64,000 bases of DNA from NCBI RefSeq assembly GCF_003205515.1, contig NZ_KZ826490.1:36391-100390 (forward strand), read 5' to 3'. The notes beneath the pieces are model-generated. The model made no database searches and was not told where the DNA came from. It worked only from the letters and a program-made list of their open reading frames with translations. The stretch's first letter is position 1. Each line of letters begins with the position of its first letter. Both the position numbers and the translations under genes were made by a program. Shown piece after piece: positions 1-8,770 of this stretch. The stretch comes from Litorivita pollutaquae (GTDB lineage: Bacteria > Pseudomonadota > Alphaproteobacteria > Rhodobacterales > Rhodobacteraceae).

Positions 1-1
1 C

Positions 2-271
2 GCTGCCCAGAACAGTTATGAAGACGCAGGCCAATCGCTGGAACGCGTCGACAGGCTGGTCGGTCTCATCGACGACATGGACGAACTCAAGGAAAGCATC
101 GACCTCAACACGCGGGTGACGGCGGAACTGGCGATCGCGCTCGTGGCCATGTGGCAGCTTGAGGCCGTGCAAACCGTGGGGGACGGCACAGGCGGCGTGA
201 TCGATGCCGCCACCATCGCCGAGGAGCAGCGGTTTATGGACTTCACGCTGCCCGAGTTGCGGGCAGACTGA
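2..271 (+). CDS. virB5: VirB5-like T4SS protein, 3' part
   Basis: The open frame enters from the left edge and ends at TGA 269-271, giving the last 89 residues of a protein. It is rich in helix-forming residues with regular Leu/Ile heptads, as in the C-terminal helical part of VirB5/TrbJ-type minor pilus proteins that sit at the T-pilus tip in the periplasm. It lies 16 bp before virB8, the position expected in alphaproteobacterial virB operons. The family call rests on context and helical character; the N-terminal signal peptide is outside the window. Confidence 0.6.
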   Translation, partial: AAQNSYEDAGQSLERVDRLVGLIDDMDELKESIDLNTRVTAELAIALVAMWQLEAVQTVGDGTGGVIDAATIAEEQRFMDFTLPELRAD

Positions 272-287
272 TCAAGGGTTGTGACAG

Positions 288-941
288 GTGGCGAGTGAAC
301 AAGAAATCATCGAAGAAGAGCTGGTCTATGGTGCGCTGCGCCGCGAACGGCTCTGGCAGCGCCTTGGGCTCATCGGGCTCATCTTCGGCATTCTCGGATG
401 CCTGAGCGCGGCGACTGTCGCAATTCTCGATGTCGATCCGCCGCCTGTGGTCGTGCCCTATGATCCCGCCACCGGCTTTGCACTCCCCGAAGCCTCGGTC
501 GGCGCCTCCTCGGTGACCGCCAACCAGGCGATCATCGAGGCGGAGGTGTTCCGCTATGTGACCGACCGGGAGGTCTATAACCAGCTCGACAACGATCTGC
601 GCATCCGCAACGTCCTGCGCCGCTCGGACGGAGCTGCCGAGAGCGGGCTGCGCCAGATCTGGAACAGCGCCAATGAGAACTACCCGCCGACGGTCTATGG
701 CCCCAATGCGCGGCTCGACGTGGAGATCCTCAGCATCAACCGGATCGGAACCAACCGCGCGACGGTCCGCCTGCGCAAGCGCCTGAACTCCATCAATGGC
801 GTCCAAACCGGGCTTTTCACCGCCACGCTTCTCTTCGAGTTCCGCCCCGAGACCCGCCGCTCCATCGATGAGGTCTGGACCAACCCCTTCGGCTTCACGG
901 TCCTCGAATATTCCATCCGCTCCGACAGATTGGAGAATTGA
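288..941 (+). CDS. virB8: VirB8 inner-membrane T4SS assembly factor
   Basis: A 217-residue protein with a short cytoplasmic N-terminus, one membrane helix at about residues 26-48, and a periplasmic VirB8 (NTF2-like) domain. Family landmarks are YVTDREVYN in the middle and NPFGFTVLEYSIRSD near the C-terminus. VirB8 bridges the inner-membrane complex and the VirB9/VirB10 core channel. The start is GTG at 288, downstream of an AGG-containing purine stretch. The stop overlaps the start region of virB9, so the two are probably translationally coupled. Confidence 0.93.
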   Translation: MASEQEIIEEELVYGALRRERLWQRLGLIGLIFGILGCLSAATVAILDVDPPPVVVPYDPATGFALPEASVGASSVTANQAIIEAEVFRYVTDREVYNQLDNDLRIRNVLRRSDGAAESGLRQIWNSANENYPPTVYGPNARLDVEILSINRIGTNRATVRLRKRLNSINGVQTGLFTATLLFEFRPETRRSIDEVWTNPFGFTVLEYSIRSDRLEN

Positions 942-1639
942 ATTTGTTCCCTGTTCGACTTTTCATATTGCTGATTGCCCTGTTGCCCGGCCTTGCTTTC
1001 GCCGAAGCCATCCCGCGTGGCGGTCCCAACGACAGCCGAGTGCGCTTGGCCACCTACCAGGAGGGTCAGGTCTACCGTCTCAGCGTGTCGCTCACCCATG
1101 TGACCACCATCGAGTTCGGCGAGGGCGAAAGCATCCGCTCGATCATTGCGGGCGACACCGAGGGCTTCGAGATCGACGGCGTCCCGGGCGGTCAGGCCTT
1201 CGCGATCAAGCCTGTGGCGCGCGGGGTGCATACCAATGTGACCGTCTACACGAACAGGCGCAGTTATTACTTCAACGTCGAGGAGACCCGCAGTCCGACC
1301 TTTTACGTGGTCCAGTTCCGCTACCCCGAAGACAATACGCGGCCCACACGTGCCATCGCGGCCCAAGCGCCGAACTATAATTACGGTGCCAGCGCGCGGA
1401 CCGAGTTCACCCCCACCCGTGTCTGGGATGACGGGACGTTTACGTATTTCGAATTTCCGCGGAACGCGCCGGTGCCTGCGATCTTCCGCTACGCCAATGG
1501 CCGTGAGCGCACGGTCAACACGCAAGCCACCGAGGACAGCGTGATCCGGGTTTCAGGTGTGAACCGACAATGGGTGCTGCGGATCGGGGAGGAGGTGGTC
1601 TGCATCGAGGCCACCCCACCTGCGGGGGTAGGCTCATGA
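938..1639 (+). CDS. virB9: VirB9 core-complex outer-layer protein
   Basis: This is a VirB9/CagX/TrbG family protein of about 233 residues. It has a cleavable signal peptide (hydrophobic LFILLIALLPGLAFA, cleavage near residue 22), an N-terminal beta domain binding VirB10, and a C-terminal beta-sandwich ending in GVNRQWVLRIGEEVVCIE. It forms the outer-membrane ring of the T4SS with VirB7 and VirB10. There is no ATG; TTG at 938 or the in-frame TTG at 944 are the candidates. The second has better spacing from the GGAG at 932-935. The stop TGA overlaps the virB10 ATG. Confidence 0.92.
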   Translation: MNLFPVRLFILLIALLPGLAFAEAIPRGGPNDSRVRLATYQEGQVYRLSVSLTHVTTIEFGEGESIRSIIAGDTEGFEIDGVPGGQAFAIKPVARGVHTNVTVYTNRRSYYFNVEETRSPTFYVVQFRYPEDNTRPTRAIAAQAPNYNYGASARTEFTPTRVWDDGTFTYFEFPRNAPVPAIFRYANGRERTVNTQATEDSVIRVSGVNRQWVLRIGEEVVCIEATPPAGVGS

Positions 1640-3015
1640 GCGATACTGGAAACGCAGACCTCGAGAAACGCCTCGCTGCTCTAGAACAAGGCAAGGGCGC
1701 TGGTTCGCCCCCTGCCCCACGGCGCTCACCGCTGCTCGCTTTGGTCGTCGTCCTCGTGATCGGCGCGGGCGGTGCGTTGCTCTATCTCATGTCCCAACCC
1801 GAGGAAGAGGAAGTCCTTCCCACGGCCACGCCGGACGTGTTCCAGAACGAAGGCGACGGGTTCGGCGCCATCGAGACCTTGCCCCCGCCCGAGCCCGAGG
1901 TTGTGTTCGTCGCACCCGATCCGGTCGAGCCCAATGCTGAGCTTCTGGCACAGCTCGCAGCCCTTCAGGCCCAGATCGAGGAATTGCGCAACGCCCCTGA
2001 ACCGGTCGTCGAGGAAGACACCGCCGCCGCAGAGGCGATCGACGCGCTGACCGCTCAGATCGCTGCGCTCCAAGCCGCCTCGGAAGCCGCACAGCAACGA
2101 TTCCAGGACGAACTGACGGCGCGGGATCGCAGCCTTGAGCAACTCCGCATGGATCTGGAACTGGCCCAACTCGAGGCCAACCGCCCCCTCCCCGCACCCA
2201 CTGGGCCCACCGAGGACGAGTTGCGCGCGCGGGAAGAAGAACGGCTGCGCCGCGAGGAAGAAGCACGACGGCTCGCGGAACTTGAACGCCGCGCTGCTGA
2301 GGAGCGCGCGTTTCAGGAGCGCCGCATCACCTCGCCCACCATCGCCTTTGGCGGCACCTCAGGCGCAAATGAAACTGCTTTGACCGAACGGACTTTTGGG
2401 CAAGTGACGGATTTTGTGCTGAATGGTGCGCTGCCCACTTCGGTGACGCAAGCTGAGGTCATCGCCAACCCCTCCAACACGATCATCCAGGGCACGATGA
2501 TCCAGGCCGTAATGGAAACCGCCCTCGACAGCTCCCTGCCCGGCCAGACCCGTGCCGTGGTCTCTGAAGATGTGTTCAGTTTCGACGGTTCTCGGCTCTT
2601 GATCCCGCGTGGATCCCGCCTCATCGGGCGGTATCGTTCGGGCGTTGATATCGCGCAGCGCCGCGTCACCATCGCATGGGACCGGATCATCCTGCCCGAT
2701 AATCAGACCGTCCAGATCAGCTCCTTCGGGGGTGATGAGTTGGGGCGTTCAGGTGTGACTGGCTTTGTCGATACGCGCTTTGATGAGCGCTTTGGCTCGG
2801 CAGCGCTGATTTCACTGATCTCCGCCGCACCAAGCGCCGCCGCCGCAAATGTCCAGGACGAAACAGCCGCGGACGTGCTCGAAGACGTGGGCGATGATCT
2901 AGCGGATGCCACGGACAGCGTGATTGGCGACTATCTCTCCATCGGCCCCGTCATCTATGTCGACCAGGGCGCGCGCGTCACGGTGATGGTCGACCGCGAT
3001 CTGGAGATATTCTGA
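1636..3015 (+). CDS. virB10: VirB10 (TrbI-type) energy-sensing core protein
   Basis: A 459-residue VirB10 homologue. It has a cytoplasmic N-terminus, one membrane helix at residues 32-52, an acidic/proline segment, a coiled coil of Glu/Arg repeats at about residues 95-230, and the conserved TrbI domain (about 255-440). TrbI landmarks include QGTMIQAVMETALDSSLPG and LIPRGSRLIGRY. VirB10 spans both membranes and transmits ATP energy from VirB11/VirD4 to open the outer-membrane pore. The ATG at 1636 overlaps the virB9 stop (ATGA). An upstream in-frame extension to 1570 would lie inside virB9 and was rejected. Confidence 0.95.
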   Translation: MSDTGNADLEKRLAALEQGKGAGSPPAPRRSPLLALVVVLVIGAGGALLYLMSQPEEEEVLPTATPDVFQNEGDGFGAIETLPPPEPEVVFVAPDPVEPNAELLAQLAALQAQIEELRNAPEPVVEEDTAAAEAIDALTAQIAALQAASEAAQQRFQDELTARDRSLEQLRMDLELAQLEANRPLPAPTGPTEDELRAREEERLRREEEARRLAELERRAAEERAFQERRITSPTIAFGGTSGANETALTERTFGQVTDFVLNGALPTSVTQAEVIANPSNTIIQGTMIQAVMETALDSSLPGQTRAVVSEDVFSFDGSRLLIPRGSRLIGRYRSGVDIAQRRVTIAWDRIILPDNQTVQISSFGGDELGRSGVTGFVDTRFDERFGSAALISLISAAPSAAAANVQDETAADVLEDVGDDLADATDSVIGDYLSIGPVIYVDQGARVTVMVDRDLEIF

Positions 3016-3019
3016 GCCC

Positions 3020-4006
3020 ATGTCGCTGAGCTATCTCGAAACCTCCCTCGACCGGATCGAAGCCGCCGCCCGCGACGATGTCATCGAGATCTGCATCAAC
3101 CCCGACGGCTCCTGCTGGGGCGAATTCCAGGGCGATCATTTCATGCGAAAGCTGGACCAGGCGTTGACTGCAACCGAAGTGAAAGACCTCGGCAACCAGA
3201 TCGCCTCCTCCGCCAACACCACGATGAGCAAGGACCGCCCCATCATCTCGGTCTCGATCACCTACAAGGGTCGCCCGATCCGAGCACAGGTCATTACCCC
3301 GCCCGCCGTGCTCTCGGCCATGTCGATCAGCCTGCGGTTCTTTTCAAGCCTGCCGCTTGACGGGCTTGCGCTTGATTTCCTTTTTGGCAAGGAACGCAAG
3401 CTTGAAGAACTCCGCCTCGAGAAAACCCACGAACTGCGCGAAGTGGTGGCCGCGGGCGTGATCGACGATGCGCTGGCCTTTTGCGTCGCCAACAAGCTTA
3501 ACATGATCGTCTCTGGCGGCACCTCCACCGGCAAGACCGTGGCTGCGCGCAAGATCCTCTCGCACGTGCCATCCGAGGAACGCATCGTCACCATCGAGGA
3601 AGCCGCCGAGCTTCTGCCGACCCAGCCCAATGCCGTGACCCTCATCGCCAATCGCGATGCGGAGTTCCAGACCGCCGATGTGCTGCTCACCGCAACGTTG
3701 CGCATGCGCCCCGACCGGATCATCCTGGGCGAGGTGCGCGGCAAGGAGGCCATGACCTTCCTCGAGGCGATCAACACTGGCCATGGTGGGTCCATGACCA
3801 CGCTGCACGCAGAAACCCCGCAATTGGCCGTGCAGCGTCTGGCCATCGCCGCACTCAAGACCGAGATCCCGATGACCTATGCCGACATGATCCAATACAT
3901 CGAGAATTCCATCGATGTGATCATCCAGGCCGGTCGCCACGACGGCAAACGCGGCATCACCGAATTCTACCTTCCCGGCAACAATGAGATCGGAGCCTCC
4001 CAATGA
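3020..4006 (+). CDS. virB11: VirB11 traffic ATPase
   Basis: A 328-residue hexameric AAA-like ATPase of the VirB11/PulE family that powers pilus biogenesis and substrate transfer at the cytoplasmic face. It shows an N-terminal domain, a Walker A motif GGTSTGKT at residues 166-173, the Asp-box region around ERIVTIEEAAEL, a Walker B-like RIILGEVRG at about 233-241 and the His box TGHGGSMTTLHA. The ATG follows the virB10 stop by 4 bp. Its own TGA overlaps the ATG of the next small gene. Confidence 0.96.
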   Translation: MSLSYLETSLDRIEAAARDDVIEICINPDGSCWGEFQGDHFMRKLDQALTATEVKDLGNQIASSANTTMSKDRPIISVSITYKGRPIRAQVITPPAVLSAMSISLRFFSSLPLDGLALDFLFGKERKLEELRLEKTHELREVVAAGVIDDALAFCVANKLNMIVSGGTSTGKTVAARKILSHVPSEERIVTIEEAAELLPTQPNAVTLIANRDAEFQTADVLLTATLRMRPDRIILGEVRGKEAMTFLEAINTGHGGSMTTLHAETPQLAVQRLAIAALKTEIPMTYADMIQYIENSIDVIIQAGRHDGKRGITEFYLPGNNEIGASQ

Positions 4007-4197
4007 AAACCTTTGAATACGATATCCTGTCCTTTCCCATGACCCGCAAAACCAGTCTTGCCGACATGCAGGCCAGCCTAAATGTGAAGGGGGCCGAAGG
4101 CTGAGAGGTCGTGTCGATCAGCTCCTCGGAATTCGCCAATGTGGGACACACTGTCTTCCTGAAGCGCGAGACCACACCCGCCAGAGCCACGGCATGA
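4003..4197 (+). pseudogene. DUF4177-like small protein broken by an in-frame TGA
   Basis: From ATG 4003 (overlapping the virB11 stop) the frame reads MKTFEYDILSFP... and ...SLNVKGAEG, hits TGA, then continues in the same frame as EVVSISSSEFANVGHTVF and ends at TGA 4195-4197. Proteins of the DUF4177 type carry GAEGW(E)(V/L)VS at this point, so the TGA replaces the conserved Trp codon TGG by one base change. Both flanking junctions (ATGA overlaps with virB11 and the next gene) are kept. That points to a recent nonsense mutation, or possibly readthrough or a sequencing error. The truncated product would have 34 residues. Confidence 0.75.
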
Positions 4198-4607
4198 GGC
4201 AGGCGGGCTGTACCCTCGTACTGACTGCGCTGGTCCTGGGCCTGACGTCGGCACCCGGCTTCGCTGAGCGCAATCTCGTGCCGACCCTCGAGCGCAGTTT
4301 CGACGTCTGTCCAGAACGGCCCGCTGAACCCGTGTGGATGCAGGAGATCCCCCTGCGCCAAGCCTATCAGCGCGTGCTGGTTCAAGACATCTACCGAGCC
4401 CAAAATCTTGAACGCATCGTAGAGACTGGCAGCTGCGACTGCGAAATCCGGTTCCCGTCCTGGGACGATGCCGAGGGGGCGTTTCGTGAGCGCCACGCCA
4501 GTGACGAACGCTGGGAAATGCTGCAGGCCTCGGACGCCTACAACCGCCGCGCCAGCGCCGTCCGCCCTGCCGCCAAAGCCCTCTGCGAAGCTGCAGGCAA
4601 TTGGTAG
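4194..4607 (+). CDS. Small exported protein of the virB operon
   Basis: A 137-residue protein with an N-terminal signal peptide (hydrophobic TLVLTALVLGLTSAPGFA). The mature part has four cysteines, including a CDC pair in ETGSCDCEIRFPSW, which suggests disulfides or metal binding in the periplasm. I do not recognise the family. It sits between virB11 and virB6 and its ATG overlaps the previous stop (ATGA), so it is probably a T4SS accessory protein. It lacks a clear lipobox, so it is not an obvious VirB7 lipoprotein. Confidence 0.75.
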   Translation: MRQAGCTLVLTALVLGLTSAPGFAERNLVPTLERSFDVCPERPAEPVWMQEIPLRQAYQRVLVQDIYRAQNLERIVETGSCDCEIRFPSWDDAEGAFRERHASDERWEMLQASDAYNRRASAVRPAAKALCEAAGNW

Positions 4608-4619
4608 GGTAGTCCCGTT

Positions 4620-5696
4620 ATGAGCGTCGTCACTTATTTCGTTGAAACCTCACAGGGCTATCTCGACACCGCGGCGGAAACCCAGTTCGGGTCGGTCGCG
4701 GCGACAGTCGGCACGCTTCTGGTGCTGGGAACAACTCTGGTGGTGATCCTCGTCTTCCTGAACATGATCTACCAGTATAAGGCGATGGACGGGCGCACGG
4801 CCTTTTGGCTCGCAGTCAAGATCGGGTTGATCGGAATATTTGCGACCAATTGGGTGCAGTTCAACGCGCTTTCCGCCGCTATCCTTGCAGGGATCGACAG
4901 CATTGCGGGGGCGCTCGTGGCTTCGGTCGGTGGTGGAACTCCCGGTCCTTCTGGAACTTTCGCCGAAGAATTCGACCGGTTGATCGCCGAGTTGGGGGAC
5001 TATCTGAACGCTGCCGGGTCCGAGCTGAACTGGATGGCCGGCGCCATGCTCGACATCGTCGGTGTCCTGCTGCTTTCCATCCTCGGCGGGCTCGCCGCCT
5101 TCATCCTCGTGGCCTCCCGACTGATGATCGCGCTTCTGATCGGGATTGCCCCGGTGATGATTTTTTTGACCCTCTTCGAGGTGACCAAAGACTACTTCGC
5201 ACGCTGGCTGTCGGCGTTGGTTTCCTTCGCGCTCTACCCCATCGTCGTGGCCGGCGTGTTCGCGACAATCACGGGCGTCTCCTCCGCACTCATCGGCGAG
5301 CTTGGCGACCCGGAAGGGGCCTCCAACATCGGCGCGCTCATCCCCTTCTTCATGATGGTCCTCATGGCCAAGGGCTTCATCATTGCCACGCCCTTCATCG
5401 TCCGCGCGATCTCCGGAAACATCATGATGCCCGCCCTCTCCGGTGGTCTCGGCGGCGGCTACAGCTTTGCCCGCGCCGCAATGGGCAGCAAGCAGGCCTA
5501 CAATCGCTACCTGATCGGTGGGGCAAGTGGCGCAGAATACGCAGCCCTCAGGGCGCGGCAGTTCTTCGGCGTGCAGCAGATGCCCGTGAGGCAAGGCATG
5601 GGGCAGACGGGTTCCGCAGGAGGCACAGGATCCGCAGACTCGGGGTCAAAAATGCTGGCGCAGCTGGCGAGACTGGGTCGACTTGGCCGACGGTGA
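4620..5696 (+). CDS. virB6: VirB6/TrbL polytopic membrane channel protein
   Basis: A 358-residue inner-membrane protein with about six hydrophobic helices (for example TVGTLLVLGTTLVVILVFL and LMIALLIGIAPVMIFLTLF), a large periplasmic loop around residues 90-140, and a Gly/Ser-rich hydrophilic C-terminal tail. The motif IGIAPVMIFLTLFEVTKDYFARWLS-like is typical of VirB6/TrbL. It forms part of the translocation channel. It is the last virB gene here; about 50 bp downstream the sequence runs into an IS element, so any further operon genes may have been displaced. Confidence 0.9.
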   Translation: MSVVTYFVETSQGYLDTAAETQFGSVAATVGTLLVLGTTLVVILVFLNMIYQYKAMDGRTAFWLAVKIGLIGIFATNWVQFNALSAAILAGIDSIAGALVASVGGGTPGPSGTFAEEFDRLIAELGDYLNAAGSELNWMAGAMLDIVGVLLLSILGGLAAFILVASRLMIALLIGIAPVMIFLTLFEVTKDYFARWLSALVSFALYPIVVAGVFATITGVSSALIGELGDPEGASNIGALIPFFMMVLMAKGFIIATPFIVRAISGNIMMPALSGGLGGGYSFARAAMGSKQAYNRYLIGGASGAEYAALRARQFFGVQQMPVRQGMGQTGSAGGTGSADSGSKMLAQLARLGRLGRR

Positions 5697-5748
5697 CGGC
5701 CCTTAGCCGACCTTCAGGCATCCCGTAGCGAACGTCGGGTGGGAGCCT

Positions 5749-7281
5749 ATTCTGTTGAAAAACTCACCCTTGATCGAGGCCGAAGTCACTGATTCAATTT
5801 CCATATTGAACGGGGGATTGAGTGATGATGGGACCGAGACAAGAAGCGCAGGCGGCTTTGTTTTACGAGTTTTCGCTGGAAGATCATGTGCCTCAAGCCC
5901 ACCTGTTGCGCTCGATTGATCGGTTTGTCGATCTGAGTGGCATTCGCACCCATCTTGCGGAGTTCTACAGCCACACGGGCCGCCCTTCTGTCGACCCTGA
6001 ACTCCTGATCCGCATGCTTCTGGTGGGGTATTGCTTTGGCATCCGCTCCGAACGCCGCCTGTGCGAGGAAGTGCATCTGAACCTGGCCTATCGATGGTTC
6101 TGTCGGCTCGACCTCAATGACCGCGTGCCCGACCATTCGACCTTCTCGAAAAACCGACATGGGCGGTTTCGGGAGAGCGAACTGCTGCGCCATTTGTTTG
6201 AGACGACTGTTACCCGTTGCATCGCAGAGGGTCTCGTGAGCGGCCAACGTATGGCCATCGACGCCAGTCTGATCGAGGCTGACGCCAACAAGCAGAACTC
6301 GACACCGAAGGAAGAATGGGACGCGACAACCATTGATCCCATGGATGCACCACGCGCCGTTCGAGAGTATCTCGACACATTGGATGAGGCGGCCTTTGGC
6401 GCTGCCAGCAATGTGCAGCCGAAGTTCACATCACATTCCGACCCCGCCAGTCAATGGACGGCAGCCCGCAAAGGTCCTGCATTCTTCAGCTATTCCGACA
6501 ATTATCTGATCGATACGGATTATGGGGTCATCGTCGACGTCGAGGCCACACGATCCATTCGGCAGGCCGAGGTTGGGTCCACCAAAACAATGCTCAGGCG
6601 CGTGAAAGACAGGTTTGATCTGCACCCGGAGCGCCTGATCGCAGATACCGCCTATGGCACCGGGCCGATGTTGGGCTGGCTTGTCGAACGCAAGATCGCC
6701 CCACACATTCCTGTCTTTGACAAGTCCAGCCGCAGCGATGGCACATGGACGCGTGCTGACTTCGAATGGGATGCAGAGAACGATCAATACATCTGTCCGG
6801 AGGGGCACGCGCTGAAGCAGTTCCGTCGCAACTATTCCGACCCGAACCGAGGACCCACCGGCAAAGGCACAGCCCGCTATCGCGCATTGAAACTGACCTG
6901 CCAGGCCTGCCCATCAAAGGCCAAATGCTGCCCGAATGCCGACGCTCGCAAGATCACACGTGAAGAACACGAAGACGCACGTCAAGTCGCTCGCGACATC
7001 GCCAAGACCCGCCAATACGAGATCTCAATGAAGCTCCGAAAGAAGGTCGAGATGCTCTTCGCTCACCTCAAACGCATTCTCGGCCTCGGGCGGCTCCGAT
7101 TACGCGGACCATGCGGTGCAAATGACGAATTCCTCCTCGCCGCAACCGCCCAAAACCTCCGCAAACTGGCAAAGATCTTTCCCGCACCGCAGCAAACGCG
7201 CAAAGCCTGATAGAAAAGGCGCTCGCGCTATGTTCAGCACCGCGCTTTCTGCGTCAGCAACACGTTGTTTTTCCACAGAAT
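5749..7281 (+). mobile_element. IS1182-family insertion sequence
   Basis: The element holds one intact transposase gene. Near-perfect 15-bp terminal inverted repeats are visible: ATTCTGTTGAAAAAC at 5749-5763 and GTTTTTCCACAGAAT at 7267-7281 (14 of 15 match after reverse complementation). I could not find a convincing target-site duplication in the flanks. It lies exactly between the virB operon and the metal-gene island, so it may have taken part in bringing the island in. The outermost base of each end is uncertain by a few bases. Confidence 0.8.
5825..7210 (+). CDS. IS1182-family DDE transposase
   Basis: About 461 residues, full length for the family. It has an N-terminal DUF772-type domain (RPSVDPELLIRMLLVGYCFG...RRLCEEVHLNLAYRWF...DHSTFSKNR) and a DDE catalytic domain. 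Likely acidic residues are the Asp of MAIDASLIEA, the Asp of LIADTAYG and the Glu in RKKVEMLFAHLKRILG. A Cys-rich insertion (CPEGH..., CQACPSKAKCCPN) precedes the last part, as is usual for IS1182. ATG at 5825 or 5828 follows a CGGGGGA purine stretch. Nothing suggests inactivation. Confidence 0.93.
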   Translation: MMGPRQEAQAALFYEFSLEDHVPQAHLLRSIDRFVDLSGIRTHLAEFYSHTGRPSVDPELLIRMLLVGYCFGIRSERRLCEEVHLNLAYRWFCRLDLNDRVPDHSTFSKNRHGRFRESELLRHLFETTVTRCIAEGLVSGQRMAIDASLIEADANKQNSTPKEEWDATTIDPMDAPRAVREYLDTLDEAAFGAASNVQPKFTSHSDPASQWTAARKGPAFFSYSDNYLIDTDYGVIVDVEATRSIRQAEVGSTKTMLRRVKDRFDLHPERLIADTAYGTGPMLGWLVERKIAPHIPVFDKSSRSDGTWTRADFEWDAENDQYICPEGHALKQFRRNYSDPNRGPTGKGTARYRALKLTCQACPSKAKCCPNADARKITREEHEDARQVARDIAKTRQYEISMKLRKKVEMLFAHLKRILGLGRLRLRGPCGANDEFLLAATAQNLRKLAKIFPAPQQTRKA

Positions 7282-7506
7282 CAGCCCAAAGTGAACAATG
7301 CTGCATCGCGTTCCAATGTAGGCTCTCATAGCCGAGGATGAAAAAGTGACAAAATCAAACCGAGTTTCGCCAAGGGTTTGTGGCAGAGTATCGACACCGG
7401 TAAGATCCAAAATGCTTGTAAAATTGGCCTGTGATCTGTCAGATGCCAGCGGCAGAAGGAGAGCCATCCCTTCACGAGGACTTGATCATCGCTCATAAAT
7501 GAGGCC

Positions 7507-7537
7507 TTGAACCTATAGTGGCTTGAGGTTCTACAAG
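7507..7537 (+). promoter_or_regulatory. MerR-type promoter/operator 1 (ahead of L,D-transpeptidase)
   Basis: TTGAAC at 7507-7512 and TACAAG at 7532-7537 are separated by an over-long 19-bp spacer that contains a dyad (GAACCT...AGGTTC) with an ATAGTGGCT core. A 19-20 bp spacer with a dyad is diagnostic of promoters activated by MerR-family regulators. It lies 61 bp before ATG 7599 in the otherwise gene-free stretch 7282-7598. It matches three other sites in the window (8710, 24581, 25177). Confidence 0.8.
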
Positions 7538-7598
7538 GCACTCGAGGCATCCAAGCCGCGGCTGGAGGTGCACAAACAATTTCTTTGGAGTAGGACCT

Positions 7599-8261
7599 AT
7601 GCTGACCCGGCGCCATTTCATTTCCACGTCCACTGCGATGTTTTCGTTACCGATCGCGGGACCGGCTTTGGCCAGTAGCTGGCCAACGACCGGCCAAAAA
7701 GCGTCGTGGGATTCTCAGGTAACGCCCAGCAACTATGACCCGGCGACATCCAATCCGTGGGGGCTGCATCCCCGTTTCTTGCCGCAACGTGTTGCTGCGA
7801 AAGATGGCCTTGTGCCAGGTGACATCCATGTCGATGCAGTCGCCCGCTATCTCTATCACATTGAAGAAGGTGGTACAGCGATGCGGTATGGAGTGGCGAT
7901 CGCGCGTGGAAATCTCTACGAACCAGGAACCTACACCATTCGGCGAAAGGTCGAATGGCCACACTGGACCCCAACAGCGTCAATGATCGAACGAAATCCG
8001 GAAAACGCAGAATTTGCGGATGGGATGGAGCCGGGGCCGAAGAATGCACTCGGGTCACGTGCTCTTTATCTCTACGTTGGCAACCGAGACACTTACCTTC
8101 GCATCCACGGGACACCTAAACCTTGGTCGATTGGCGGTCGAGCGAGTTCTGGCTGCGTCCGGATGGTCATGGCACATATCAATGATCTCTATTCAAACGT
8201 CGCCATAGGGTCGACCGTATACCTGTATTCTGCCGAACAGAGTGTTGTTTCGGACAGCTAG
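7599..8261 (+). CDS. Exported L,D-transpeptidase (YkuD domain)
   Basis: A 220-residue protein with a Tat-like signal (TRRHFIST followed by a hydrophobic stretch and PALA). It carries a YkuD catalytic domain with the motif IHGT...IGGRASSGCVRM, where the Cys is the nucleophile and the His the general base. L,D-transpeptidases form 3-3 peptidoglycan cross-links or attach proteins to peptidoglycan. A MerR-type promoter lies 61 bp upstream, so expression is likely metal-induced. A second YkuD gene lies at 11202, beyond the P-type ATPase. The role in metal stress is inferred from context. Confidence 0.9.
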   Translation: MLTRRHFISTSTAMFSLPIAGPALASSWPTTGQKASWDSQVTPSNYDPATSNPWGLHPRFLPQRVAAKDGLVPGDIHVDAVARYLYHIEEGGTAMRYGVAIARGNLYEPGTYTIRRKVEWPHWTPTASMIERNPENAEFADGMEPGPKNALGSRALYLYVGNRDTYLRIHGTPKPWSIGGRASSGCVRMVMAHINDLYSNVAIGSTVYLYSAEQSVVSDS

Positions 8262-8334
8262 TGCAGGATTGTGACGCGTTGATCTTCGCTCCGGCCCTCA
8301 ACGTGGGCCGGAGATGTCAGGAAGATCGTTACGT

Positions 8335-8607
8335 TTACCGAGCAACACAAATCGGGTTGCCACCAGCGGTTCTGAGGGGAAGCAAGGTCTTTTCTACGGG
8401 TCCGTTGTGTTCATACCAGTAGCATCCGTCTTCTTCGCGGAGCCGGGCTGTTGCAAGGTTTTGACTTGGATCAGCCAGTTCCACGATAGCCTCTGGCACG
8501 TTTCCGATTTTTTGGGATCCGTTCTGATCTGTCGTCGCGCATGCGCCAAGCAGCAGTACCCCAAGTAGCGGTAGTCCGATCGGTCCGGCAAATTGCTGAG
8601 TCTTCAT
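8335..8607 (-). CDS. Small lipoprotein
   Basis: A 90-residue protein with a signal peptide and lipobox (LLGVLLLGAC, lipidation at Cys 23). The short mature part ends in PLRTAGGNPICVAR. I do not recognise a family. It is transcribed towards the L,D-transpeptidase gene and away from cadA, with its start about 100 bp from the cadA operator. The cadA operator reads the other way, so there is no sign that this gene shares it. Lipoproteins of this size often accompany envelope-remodelling genes, but no function can be assigned. Confidence 0.7.
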   Translation of the reverse strand: MKTQQFAGPIGLPLLGVLLLGACATTDQNGSQKIGNVPEAIVELADPSQNLATARLREEDGCYWYEHNGPVEKTLLPLRTAGGNPICVAR

Positions 8608-8709
8608 AAATTCCTTGTCGCCTTTCTTCGTTGATTGCGTGTCCGCCGATTGGTTTTATACTCGCGCGCCCCTTGGCAGCCGAAAACTATATACGAAACA
8701 AAATACCTC

Positions 8710-8740
8710 TTGAACCTCTAGCGACTGTAGGAGTTATGGT
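8710..8740 (+). promoter_or_regulatory. MerR-type promoter/operator 2 (ahead of cadA-like ATPase)
   Basis: TTGAAC at 8710-8715, a 19-bp spacer with dyad CTCTAGCGACTGTAGGAG, and TATGGT at 8735-8740. The layout is identical to the sites at 7507, 24581 (minus strand) and 25177. It lies 30 bp before ATG 8771. Confidence 0.85.
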
Positions 8741-8770
8741 CCAGCCAAGCAATGATTCTGGAGATGCCGA

